Shown here piece by piece: positions 51,860 to 62,800 of a DNA stretch of 64,000 bases. The translations under genes and the position numbers were made by a program. The notes beneath the pieces were generated by a model. The model worked only from the letters and a program-made list of their open reading frames with translations. It ran no database searches and was not told the origin of the DNA. The DNA lies in contig NC_071345.1 in assembly GCF_027744825.2 (NCBI RefSeq), positions 12,831,001 to 12,895,000 of the forward strand. The letters are read 5' to 3'. The stretch is from Synchiropus splendidus (lineage: Eukaryota; Chordata; Actinopteri; Syngnathiformes; Callionymidae). The stretch's first letter is position 1; the number at the start of each line of letters is the position of its first letter.

Positions 51860-54479
51860 TGGTTGTAATTTTTTATTTAAAATTCATATAACCCATACAG
51901 CAAACTGTACAATTTAATTATTTCACAGTGTTAAAAACAAATGAACAAAAGAAAAAAAAAAAACCTCAATAATTCTCCTATAATAGTATGCTTAATTTAC
52001 CCCTCATACTTTCTGTGTGTTACTCTCATCCTTTGCTTCACACATAGATGGAAAACTTTTTATTCGTGAACTTTTTTGTCGACGTTTCTTTTTATTACAA
52101 AACGTTACAAAAACTATATTTATAGAAATTCTGCATGTCCACAAAGAAAACCCTGGTTGGCACCAACATTTATTGTTTTTGTCCAATGATAAAAGCAGTT
52201 GAAATAAACATTAAATCAAAGTCTCGGAAAAACAATATTCATTGCACAATTTCATGGAGCACAGGTTATGTAGCTTACAGTTTGCAATATTTTCTTACAC
52301 ATTTTATAAATTTTCTATGTAAAACGGCAATTATTACTGACACTGATTTATAAAAGAAAATAAAAAATAATAATGCATTGACTGTATCAGGTGGCCACTT
52401 CTTGGTGGTGTGTAAAACAGCTTCCCACAGATTTTTTTTTTCTTCAAATTATATTGAGTCATACAGTAGAAAACAAACAAACTGGATTCAAACAAACGTT
52501 TGATGATAAGCTACAATACACACAAGGGTGAAAGTCGACCACACTTGAGTCGAGACAGTTTTGACCCAATTCTATGTGGGCTATAACTGAACCCCAGAGA
52601 TTGATCTCAGGGAGGCTCAATATTTCCATTTCATCTATTGACCAACATAAAAAGATTTACACACGTTTTCCTTTTAATCTCATTTTATAAAAGTAATATA
52701 ATGCCTTTCCGTTAAATACATATAATGCTGTGGGGTGCGGAGTAAAGTGACTTCTCTAATGACGTAAATTGCATCTAGCACATATTTGACTTTGAATTAA
52801 AATAATTTTCCACTGTATAAATTTAGCAAAATACATTTCCTTCTGCTGATCTTATCTACATATACTACTGAGCAGAAGTCGACCCATAAACAATCATACA
52901 CGGACTTGATCTCTACTCAACAACTTTAACATCCTTTTTTTTTTTTTTCCATTTCTTTCATTGCGGGATTTTTTTCGTGGAGATGAATCAACAGTCCAGA
53001 ACCTCACAGAGGTTTGCTCGGAGGACAACAGCTTTTTACAGACTCCTCGAATCTTTCACCGGCGTGACGTCTACTGAAGATACAGTTCCTAAAAACAAAC
53101 CTTTTTTACAGAATGGATTTACACTCCTCATTATTAAAAGAAAAGAGGGAGGGAGAGACAGGGTTTCCTTTATAATGTAAAACAATCATTCTCACAAGAG
53201 CTATCTTTCAATTGAGGGCGTTTTATCTGAAGTATTAAGTAAGTACGGACCAGCCACTGGCTGAGATGCCATGGACCACCAAGCAGACAACTCACACTTG
53301 TAAACCAACTACTTTACACTGTTATATTGCCGGATACCAACTCCAGCTGAGGAAGAACATTACAATCTTGACGCAGGATGTCACCTAGTTTACCTCACTC
53401 GCCTTGAGGTGGCATTAAAGTGGGAACGTTTTGGCTGGATGAATAGCAAATTCATCTGACTTGAAAATGACAGCACAAGTGTGACATGACTAAATGTATT
53501 TTGTAAAAGCGGTGGATTCGCTTCATCTAAGGAATGAAAAGGATACCATTAAATATTTAGGATGACCGTATCATTACCGAACGATGACTCACCAGGCTCA
53601 GTTCAACAGCATGCACCCTTTGAACCCTGGCATCCCACAGAGTCTAGAGAGATACTTTTTACCTAAAAAATAATCTTGTGAGGACATGTTTTTTTTGCCT
53701 TTTTGTGTTCCCCAGTTCATACTTTGGTAGGTTATTATAATGTAACTAAAACCAAATATAGTTTAAGGTGTTCAGGGCACAGGCACCGATCACAATATCC
53801 CAAAGGTCTCATGTTAAAACCTGATCAGCCTCATTGCCCCAACACCATTAGAGAATACATTTTGGCACAGAATATTCTGGATGATTCCATTTTATCATGG
53901 GCTCCAGTTCTCATCCTTTGAGCCCAGTTCAGTCCTACATTCATCAAGTCAACTGGTTTGATTGTGTCTATGCTTCATTTCTTCCGGCTTGTCGCTAAAG
54001 TTTTTCAAGCTCGGCTTTGCTCGAGTCGTTGTTTTAGGACACAAATTGTACATTGAATGACACTCGACTCAGCACATATGGTAGATCATATCTCTGAGTC
54101 TCGATTGTTTTACATTATAGAGCGCCAGGGATTCTTGAAACAAGATTCCACTGGCCAACACAATAAGCTCATCTCAGCCTGTTTGGCGGGAATAAAAACC
54201 TGCGACGGCAAGATCCCTTAATCGCCCTATTTAGTCTTTTCTAATTGACTTTGCATTGACCAAAAGATTAGCGCTGGCTAGGAAGCTTAGCGAGCAGCTC
54301 CGGCCGACATAATTCTGCAGAAATGTCACGTCTTTGGCAATAAATATTCGGAGTGATTGAAATTCAATCATGCGCAAAATCATTCTGACATTAAATTGTG
54401 TGTTTTTCTCGCCATCGCAGCTTGTTTGCTGGGTTGTCTTGCGTGAATAAAAAGGAAACAAATGCAAAACCAGTGGACA
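51860..54479 (-). other. Possible distal 3'UTR of grik3 or intergenic AT-rich DNA
   Basis: No coding exon is visible. The right part is mixed sequence and the left part (about 51.87-53 kb) is AT-rich. On the minus strand it ends with AATAAA at 51877-51872. If transcription continues past the proximal signal, the 3'UTR would be about 3.1 kb. This is only inferred from polyadenylation-signal placement. Confidence 0.2.
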
Positions 54480-55001
54480 AAGGTTTTGTTGCGTTTAATA
54501 TCAACACATGGTGCGTGAGAATGCTGTCGTCATGAGAGCTCGTGCTATTTTCTTCAGTGTGTGACTCCAGAGCATGAGTTCCAGCTGGGAAGGTGGTTGA
54601 GGTAACGTTACTTTCTTGTTGTCTGGTTATCCAGTTAAAATGACAAACAAAAAATGACAGTATTGCTATTCCCAACTTGCTTCAGTTTTCTTCATGAAGG
54701 TTGAGGATTCCATTCTTGTTTTGGGCAAACTGTTTCCTTTCGTGTGAGTTGAAGTATACAACACAAAAAAAACAAACAAAAGAGATCCTTCTTTGAACAT
54801 GTTTTTCTTTTCCGACTCTCAACAGCTATTATACCTGTGTGGCTGACGCTGCCATTTTGAGTTGTCCGTGTTTTGTTAGTGTCCCCATGTCACTGTGGTT
54901 CAGACTGAATCTCAGGATTCCATCTATGCCGTTGTCTTTAGTCTCTGGGATCGCCCCCGACACGTTGCTCAGAAGGGTCTTGCCCGGGGGGGAGCACAAT
55001 G
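54480..55001 (-). other. grik3: Candidate proximal 3'UTR of grik3
   Basis: Sequence immediately downstream of the grik3 stop codon on the minus strand. An ATTAAA polyadenylation-signal variant lies at 54499-54494, followed by a T/G-rich stretch, so a short 3'UTR of about 500 nt is possible. A canonical AATAAA also occurs much further on (51877-51872), in an AT-rich tract from about 51.87 to 53 kb that resembles a long brain-gene 3'UTR. Which site is used cannot be decided from sequence. The exact end is inferred. Confidence 0.35.
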
Positions 55002-55193
55002 TCATGGAAACACGGGGGTCATCCCAGTGCTGCAGCTCATGTCCTTTCCCGGGAGTCGTCGGTCGTTGTAGGCGTGCATGTTTATCACCGCATCCGTCTT
55101 CACCATGACTGGAGGCTGAGGTTTGTGTTTCACTCGCCTCTCGCAGGTGAACGACAGTCTGATCTCGTCCACCATGGCACTGCACAAAGACCT
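55002..55193 (-). CDS. grik3: grik3 last coding exon: cytoplasmic C-terminal tail
   Basis: 192 coding nucleotides (63 codons plus TGA at 55004-55002). The acceptor TTTTCGCCCAG follows a long pyrimidine tract. The tail reads [15 protein letters not shown], then [10 protein letters not shown] (close to the forward-trafficking motif CQRRLKHKPQ known from GluK2a/GluK3a), [27 protein letters not shown] and ends MTPVFP. This is the GluK3a-type tail. The 166-nt intron before it (55194-55359) was inspected for an alternative GluK3b-type insertion: there is no AG 40 nt upstream, but an AG 76 nt upstream would shift the frame by one. Confidence 0.94.
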   Translation of the reverse strand, partial: RSLCSAMVDEIRLSFTCERRVKHKPQPPVMVKTDAVINMHAYNDRRLPGKDMSCSTGMTPVFP

Positions 55194-58100
55194 CTGGGCG
55201 AAAAGGGAGAACGCGGGTAGGAAAGGAGAAAAGGAGGGAAGAGGGGAGAGGGAAGGGGGGTATAAATGCCTTAGATATATATCATCAAACACTTCAAGAA
55301 AATGATGACACGTCATCGAAAGGGCAGGTGACGCATTTGCGATATAAGGGAACATGTACCTGCTCACGTTCCGCGGTCTTCCTCAGCTTGTAGATAAACT
55401 CGGCAATGGCCACAAAAACAGACACCACCAGGCCGGATGCCAGGACAATGAAAATACCACCCAGTTTTTGGATGCCCATGGGGCCCGTCTCCCGTCGCTC
55501 CACATCCAAGCAGCTGATCCCACTCCACCATTTCTCCTTCAGCATGTGTAGGCGCCCGTCCTCCAGGATGTTAAGGATCGCTATGGTGATTTTGTCCCTG
55601 TACGGGGAGCCTGGAAGCGACAATATGTCTGGTTCATTTTGGAAGAGGGGCACCAGCTGCTTTCTGTGATAATGAGGTTCCTATTGTAGCTGATGGCAAA
55701 GACCATGAGAACTAAAGTAGTTAAGTATTGACAAGTCTGGTGTATTTCAGTCTCACCTAAAGGAGTGCCGATGCCATAGCCCTTGCTGTCGATGAGTCCT
55801 CCCACCTGAGTCAGGTTGCAGTTCCGCCTGGTGATGTAATCGATGGTGCTAGACTCCGTAATGAAGGCGTAGTCAGACTTGAGCACCCTCTGAATGCCGT
55901 CGCCAATAGACTTCACCAGTGAAGTGCTCGGTCTGCTGCTCATAAAAGCCCACATCTTCTCGAAAGTCGAAACCTTGGATCTCTGAAAATGAAAAAGGAT
56001 TTGTGTTGAATCCGTTCGTCCTTGTTAGCCACTTGAAAACCACAACTGGAGAAACCGCTATCTAAGGCATTTACATGACGGTAAGTCAAGGCCTTTTCTG
56101 AGTCCAACAATGCTCCTGGTTTATTTCGCGTCTAGGCTGAGAGCTATTTAAACATGTGCACCGTTGAGGTCATTGCATTTTAAGACACAAACCATGATTC
56201 AATGATGTGTTCAGGTCAGTTCCTACCACAGGAACCACACAGTCTGACTGTATTTTCAGTGTTAAGCCCCGGATTAGCGATCTATTTAGAGGCACAGTAG
56301 TTAAATTCAATCATTTCAATATTTGACTGGATGGAATTTTCTGCTCCCAGAGAATGAATTATAGATACTACTTACACTTCTACTATATACAATACGACTA
56401 GTGGTGTAGAGAGCGAAGGCTGCTGGCGGCTTCTTTGTATTCAGTCTGCTGCTGTGGTGTGTGAGCGGCTCTGCTGAGGACCAAAACTGCTCCGCCGAGT
56501 GTTAAAGATTGCAGATTTCTCTCTCGGGGGGACAACTCACGCTCCCTCAGGAGGGCAACTAGCATCACAAAAGACTCCGCCCTCCCCATCCGCCACCTCT
56601 TTCAACTCTTGCCCTCTGGCAGGCGTTAAAGGTCGGCCGAGACACGCACCTCCAGACAAGAAAAGCTTTTTCCACAAGCACACAGCGCTTTATGTAAGAA
56701 CTGTGCTCTGCCATCCACTACTACACTGCAGAGATATATTATTCTTTAGTATTTCAGTCTTACGATTCCAGCTGTAACAGAATTAGATCATTGAGAAATA
56801 AATACATCACTATGAAGACAAACATGACAGGACAATGAAAGAAGGGAAATGATCAAACAAATGCATCTGTATTGTAGTGAGAATATAGTGTACTGTAGAG
56901 CCGATACAAAATGACCTTTATAGATCTCGGTGGCCACACAATCGCAGAGTGAACCTCCATTGTCTCACACATAAAGGTTAGCGATCTCTCCTAAGTGCTT
57001 CCAAACTGCATTATGTATCTTCTTCATTAGTCTTGCATCAAGCTGTGTGAGATCTCACTCAGTCTCATATTGGGTCACATTTAAACCATGTCTAATCCAA
57101 GATAATGACCACTCTAAAGGCTATAAGCCATTTCAAATTGCGAATAATGCTGTTATGAGGTGAAAAAAAATAAAAATAAAAAAGACACTGTTGTGTACCC
57201 TTGTTAAAATGGGATGCGTTTGTCAGTACCTGGAGTACGTGCTTGTGTTGATAGACAAACACAACAATTTCAAAATGGTTTTAATGACACAGGCATCTTT
57301 GCACGCTGCCCGCTTGCAATACACCGCAATTGTCTTTCCAATTTATGCGTATGTTGAAGCTGAAGAGATAAAAAATAACGTCCATTCTGGGAAACTCCTC
57401 CCAGGCCGGCCACGGTGAGAGCCGAGACAGATGGAGTGCACTTTCATGCACATGCCCATAATCACAGTCCCGCACACCCATGCAGAAACCGTCATGCACC
57501 GTCTTCACGCTGCCCAGGAAAAGGCTTTGTGTCCATTCCAGCAGCTTTAACTACTCCGTCTTGGACCGCGCGACTCAGCCGCACATCCTGTGTTACAATG
57601 GGAATAGATTTTCTACAACTCCGGGTATGTCAATCAAACCGAGTAAAACTGTGGCAAGACGTTAGTCACAGCTGAAAATAGCTATGTTATGTTGTTTTCC
57701 TTCCTGCCTCACTGTCCAAACATTTGCTTCAGTTTCACGCATGCAGCAAGTAAATGGCGCTATCTTCACATTTGAGCGGTTGCTTCTCGGCATCTGATGA
57801 GCCTGAATCCTTCGCTGACCTCCTCAGTATTTATGAGGCGTCTGCAGCTGATGAAGTTCACATCATTAGACTCTTGGAGGAGAGCACAGGGGAGCGGGCC
57901 ACTTGACTTCTGAGACCCTGATTAAGTCATTAAACACCTGTTACCGCTTATATTTGTGCCACTTCAATCAGGCACACTATAGAGCGGAAGATGATCCATG
58001 AAAAAATATAGTTTCATGAGGTAAAAAGCCCGTGCGCGGAATCATTTTAAGGCATTCAGAGTGTCCTTTCAGCAATCACTCAAGCCCTTGAGAAAGTTCT

Positions 58101-59837
58101 GAAATGCCAAGCTAAATTCATACCACTGCAGTTTTTACCTCTTATTTGCCAGTTTCTAAATGCTGCTAGAATTGTTCACCAAATCATACGTTATACTTTT
58201 CTTTGTAGCACAGCTCAAGCTGTCAGTCCTGTTGAATTTCATGGGACGGCCCTTCTGTATTCATTGGATATGCCGACCTTCGATCTTGATTTAAACCAAA
58301 ACACTGCCCGAATTCCGTCATTAGCTACTGTTTATTCCCTTTGCAGGTGCTGGGGTGCTGGAGGCAATACCAGCTAGATAGGGGCGCGGGGAGGTGGGTG
58401 TCACACCCCCGTGAAGGGATGGAAAGAGACAGACACGGCGTGAGGTCGCTCAGCTCCGCTGTTAAAGTGGACTAGTTGGCATCACTTGCATTCATCTTCA
58501 AAGGCAGAGACGGAGAAAAACAGCCATAACCCACTGCTTTCACCCACTTATTGTCATAAACTAAATGTACTATCTGTGCATGATTTGATTTAAGATATGG
58601 TTACACATTTCAAATAGTTATAAGACACTATATAGATTTTTTTAAGCCCATTTCATTGTCAAAGCTTGAACAATTGCGAACAACAGCGGAAGATTCATTC
58701 TGTTCACTTGTCACATAGATTCATCAGTCGAGTTTTTTACTTTCCTTATTAACGTTTCGTTTTCTATTCATGCATTTATTATCAAGTCTTGTTAAAACCA
58801 TAGCAGTAAGTTGGTTGCCGGTGTAATGCGGTGCACAACCTCTCTCACAGCTTCGGCCCATTTACTGTCATCAATTAACCTATCAATTAACCTTATATTG
58901 ACAAACCTGCTTCTGTATGATGAAATGGAATAATGTAGATGAACCTTGAACTTGACCTTGAACTTAATCTCCCACGTTGTTTTCAATGGTATATGTCAAC
59001 TACTCCAATTTCAGTTTGGTGTTCCCAACAGGGGGCCACACACATAAGCAGGCAGTCTTCGTCCATGAGGTTATTATCGAGGTGCACCACATAGATAATG
59101 ATCACACGCAGATTTATTCCTTTTCCTTTAACCTTAATTTATGGGATTAAAAATATATTTAAGAGTTTGAAAATCATGATGTGGGTAATAAACTCATAGA
59201 ATTCACACCACAGAATGTCCAAATATTACCATTTATCCTTCCTGTTTTAGCCATTTTGGGTTACTGCTGTTTCGTTTAAACTAGCAAAAAGAAATGGTAA
59301 CATTGCTCACTGACCCAACAACCTCATGCCCATTTTATTTATATTTGAACTTTGCCTATTAAGGATTACATGCCAATTTTTGAAAATGATCTGCCATGTT
59401 ACGAACATTGCGATCACTGCAAACATTTATTTATTTTTCTTTTTAACTCACAGTCAATAAAGTTACAAATCCTAATTTACATTTTCATCTCACCATGAAG
59501 ATAAAATTCAATATTAAAATATTTCTAAAAGAAAGTTTCAGAAATTTATTGCAGATCAACTTACTGACACGATAGTTCAATAGAATCTGGAATAAAAAGT
59601 GTCTTGTCAGGCTTTTTACCTTAAAGAAAGTCATGGTGGCTCCATCTTTGACCACTCCATACTCAATTTTGGTCTGTTTGGCGATGTCATCGGCCGAGTC
59701 CACAGGGGAATCCATCCTCTCCACGGTAAGAAATGCCGCTAAGTTAGCGGTGTAAGACGATATGATGATGAGGGTGAAAAACCACCAGATCCCACCGATG
59801 ATCCTGGTGGACAGGGCCTTGGGCATCAGCTCGGAGC
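55002..59837 (-). CDS. grik3: Kainate-type ionotropic glutamate receptor, GluK3-like, 3' part (four spliced exons)
   Basis: Ligand-gated cation channel subunit of the kainate family, a plasma-membrane protein that opens on binding glutamate. The four exons 59837-59620, 55982-55757, 55610-55360 and 55193-55002 all have AG acceptors. The first three end at GT donors and the last ends in TGA. They join without frame breaks into about 295 residues, which matches the length expected from just after the pore loop to the end of a roughly 919-residue GluK3. Visible landmarks are SYTANLAAF (M3), DGATMTFF and the E of FITESS (ligand contacts), SPYRDKIT (dimer-interface ion site), M4, and a tail with [10 protein letters not shown] ending PVFP. 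The [10 protein letters not shown] junction and the PVFP end point to GluK3 rather than GluK1 or GluK2. The N-terminal domain, S1, M1 and pore loop are missing because they lie beyond base 64000. The S2 exons are more divergent than usual for this gene. Confidence 0.93.
55219..55260 (+). other. 42-nt pure purine tract (pyrimidine tract of grik3 acceptor)
   Basis: All A/G on the plus strand, hence all C/T on the transcribed sense strand of grik3. It ends about 25 nt before the acceptor of the last coding exon. It is longer than an ordinary polypyrimidine tract and could form triplex DNA. Confidence 0.9.
55360..55610 (-). CDS. grik3: grik3 exon: end of S2, M4 helix and start of tail
   Basis: A 251-nt exon in phase 1 to phase 0. 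The acceptor is GCTTCCAG and the donor is CAG followed by GTACAT. It encodes [12 protein letters not shown], where R, D and T form the known kainate-receptor dimer ion site. It continues with [16 protein letters not shown], the second disulfide Cys in SGISCLDVE, the M4 helix [19 protein letters not shown] and the juxtamembrane [10 protein letters not shown], which is diagnostic for GluK3. Compared with the family, the IL-NILEDG and [17 protein letters not shown] stretches carry many substitutions, including Gly where mammalian GluK3 has the zinc-site Asp. The intron to the left is only 146 nt (55611-55756). Confidence 0.93.
55757..55982 (-). CDS. grik3: grik3 exon: middle of S2 ligand-binding domain
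   Basis: A 226-nt exon in phase 0 to phase 1. The acceptor is CATTTTCAG and the donor is G followed by GTGAGA. It encodes [16 protein letters not shown], then a divergent stretch [25 protein letters not shown], the ESS segment carrying the conserved glutamate-binding Glu, and RRNCNLTQ with the first Cys of the S2 disulfide and an N-glycosylation sequon, then [15 protein letters not shown]. It has one residue more than I recall for mammalian GluK3 in the SSRPSTS segment. A 3.6-kb intron (55983-59619) separates it from the M3 exon. Confidence 0.93.
55983..59619 (-). other. grik3: grik3 intron between the M3 exon and the middle S2 exon
   Basis: Bounded by donor GTAAAA at the right and acceptor TTTTCAG at the left. 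It contains a plus-strand LINE fragment (about 56400-56692) and otherwise AT-rich unique-looking DNA without recognisable exons. The short open frames inside show no family motif. Confidence 0.85.
56400..56692 (+). mobile_element. LINE reverse transcriptase C-terminal fragment inside grik3 intron
   Basis: Plus-strand reading from 56552 gives [20 protein letters not shown] followed by PSGRR, a stop codon, then [17 protein letters not shown]. This follows the pattern KDSxHPxxxLFxLLPSGRRxRxxxxRTxRxxxSFFPxA found near the 3' end of many fish non-LTR retrotransposon ORFs. The in-frame stop and drifted residues show an old, dead copy. The clade (L2, Rex1 or other) is not decided. The left boundary is approximate. 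It is antisense to grik3. Confidence 0.7.
59620..59837 (-). CDS. grik3: grik3 exon: M3 helix and start of S2
   Basis: A 218-nt exon. The acceptor is TTTTGTGTGCAG, and the exon opens with GC, which completes a split Gly codon (phase 1 intron), as expected directly after the pore-loop QQG. It encodes [15 protein letters not shown], then the M3 gate with [15 protein letters not shown], the S2 linker DSPVDSADD and the ligand-contact loop [10 protein letters not shown]. It ends AAG followed by GTAAAA (phase 0). This exon is almost unchanged from the mammalian family sequence as I recall it. The preceding exon with the Q/R editing position was looked for between 59838 and 64000 and not found. Confidence 0.95.
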
Positions 59838-62800
59838 CTGCACACAAAATGAGACAGATCTTCAGTCAGAAAGACAATAATCTGACTTGCTGATTCAGTC
59901 TTGGAGGGTGAATTTGGAAATATGGCACAGCCTTGAGATCAACACATGAGGGAGAATAAAAGTGCAGACAAAACTTTAACAAGCGTATAGTCACAGTCGT
60001 GCTTGTGACAAGTGAAATGTGGTGGGGATATCAGTAGATATGCAGGTAGGAATACAAATAGATCGAGGCTGTTGTAAAAAAAAAAAAAAGCGATGGAGAA
60101 ATAATACAAGACAAAAAATCCAAGAGATGCTCAAGTCTGAGTCCTGCACTGCTGAATACTTCTGTGTTGACAACGGCTCACTCATTGGTGTTAAAGTTAC
60201 TTTATATCTCATCTCTGACAACCTTTAAAATACCCTTGTGCATCGTGCTCTCTGTTACTTTCCTGAGAAGATTTATGAGGGCAATTCTGAAGAGTAACAA
60301 GCCTGCAAAAGGGAGGGGAGGAGGGCAGGCTGGTCAGCTCTTTAACCTCTTCCACCAAATTTGATTGCGTTTGTCCTTTGTGGTTTGACAAAGACTCGCA
60401 TTCCTTAATTCGCCCTGACTTGGGAGAGGGATGATCCAGATGCATTGTGCTCCGGCACTAAAAATGACTTCAAGCTACGGGTGACTCAAATGAATTCCAC
60501 GCTGTAAAATGCTGTTGTCAGCAGGGAGCAGCATATGGCACTGCATCACAACACTCTAATAAATACAAAAAGTCGACCTGTCATGGTGCCAGAGAAACGC
60601 ACTGGTGTCAACACGCGACACGTTACAAACAGTGAGGTTGTGCTTTCTTTGGAAATATGAACATAAACCATGACGCTCAGGTTGGTGCGACACTGTCTTA
60701 TAAATAACACTCTGCTCACGAGACACTTTTAAATCGAAACGTCTGGTGAACTGGTTTTTACATCAGATATAAAAATGCTATCTGTATTTTTGCCTCAGTG
60801 TTGGTGATGGTTGGACCAGGAGGTCAGTGAATGCACCACTGGTATTTATGCTCAACGTTGGATACGGACAGAACCTTCTGTCTGTGCTCTGCGTTCATTT
60901 TATCTATATTTCTACATGTTTCCACAAAGCTTATAGATACGGACGAAATGGAGCAGTACCACCTGATGTTACTACCGAGACATGAGGAGGACCAATGGCA
61001 TAAATTCAGTCTCCAGTTGCGATGTATTTAACCGCACCCGTTTCCATCTTTTGTGGAAGAGTAACATTATCAATGCATCTTCCACAGTCGCCATGTTTGT
61101 TTGGGAGTTTGTTGTTGACATAAACTTTTGACTGTGGGCTGCTCCTCCAGTGGATATATTGCTGAACAGCAATACTAACATCAAGAACGTAGGGAAGTAC
61201 GTGATCAGTAATGATAACATTTGAAACAGATGGGTACAATGTCGTGCGTAAAGGGAGCATAAATGAACATTAACACTGATCAGAGTATGAGAGTACTATG
61301 GCAGCTCCGTGTTCAAACAACTGAACCGAAACATTCCATTTGGACTATTATTTCCTGTCAATGAATATAAGCCAGCATCTATAATGGTGCTAAAATTCTG
61401 GCCCATTTTGTAATTGGGTTTAATTGGGTTTTTAATCCAATTTGGCTCCATTTTATTTTTTTATTGTGGCCATATTTGCGACTGACACTGGGACTTTTTT
61501 TGACATTATATTTGAGTGAAATCCTGCCATACTAATGTAGTGGTTCGAGAAGATTAATAGTGCTTTTTGTTTGGTCATGTACACTAGATCGCATTGTAGC
61601 TTACAGCTTCTATTGCTTTTGTTTCCTGACGGACCATTTGTCTGTCCCGATGCGTTGCCTGCAGTGTGATTTTGAGGAATAAATGTTTGTCAGGAAAACA
61701 ATCTCTGATACAGAGAAGCGACTTGTTACATTCTGCAAACATCATCTATCACTTTTGGTGTCATTATGGCTCATTTTTACCCAATATTTAATAGTAATGG
61801 CCCAATAACATAATGACAAAAGCCTTTCTGCGAATCCAATTGAGTATGTGTGGTGTGATTTGTTGGTGGGCAGCTGTGCTCTCTATTTACGTCCTGAGAT
61901 GACCAGATAAACTGTGATAGGTACGTGGAAAAACTGCACAGGCAGTGATGATAAAGCACAGAGCAGCTGTCGCTTTTACCTCTGTCAAAAAGGTTTATTA
62001 AGTTACTGGTGTAATAAACTTGATTTTTTTTAATGGAGTGTGCAGGAGCACTATTTCTCTGGGTCCGGACTGAAAGATTGTATGAAAACACGTTCCAGTT
62101 TTATGCCGCGTTGTTTATCTTTTTTGTGGTTTTAGTATGTATTGAGACTTTTGTGTTTGACATCCCAAGTCAAAACAACATATGCAGCATAAGTAATTAG
62201 CAGAGTAACTTCTATAAAAACAAACAACAAAAAAAATCCCATCAGATTAGAAATACGGTACTAGTTTGTTCCTAGAGTTCTATTGCACTAATAAATATAT
62301 TTTATTGTCATTTCCAAAGACCATGATGTTTGTTTCTCTGGAGAGCTCTGGAGAATTTCTCACTGAGCCGACTTAACTTTGAAGATCTTCCTTCAGTCTG
62401 AGCAATATTGCCGCAGCATATTGAAGTAAGCTGAATTTACTCCCCCATGCAGCCTTATTACTAATATATCAAGGTAAAAACGTATGAGACCTTCTGTTTT
62501 TCGATCCAGATCTCCAAAGTTTCCCTGCGAGTGCATATACATGTTCTGATTTATTTAGCACACATCGACTGTGTCTGTCTTCATGTTTTGTGGAGGAAAG
62601 AAACGTATGTTTTATGTTGTTGCAAAATACTGCAATGAGGATGTACCATTACTACATACATTGATTTGTTTTTTATGAAGCTTTTTATGAAGCGATGAGC
62701 TGCTAAGGTGTCATGGAACAGTGTCAACATTTCCGTAGGCCATTAGATGGCACTCTGCTTTAAAACTTTGGCTGTGATTAAATATTTAAATGGAAAAAAA

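Noticed and set aside
54829..55185. 118-codon minus-strand open frame treated as a separate gene
   Set aside because: It overlaps the grik3 tail exon in another frame; only possible as an alternative grik3 tail, which is listed as a finding instead.
55194..55359. Exact 40-nt upstream acceptor for a rat-like GluK3b insertion
   Set aside because: There is no AG 40 nt upstream of the normal acceptor because the region is an unbroken pyrimidine tract.
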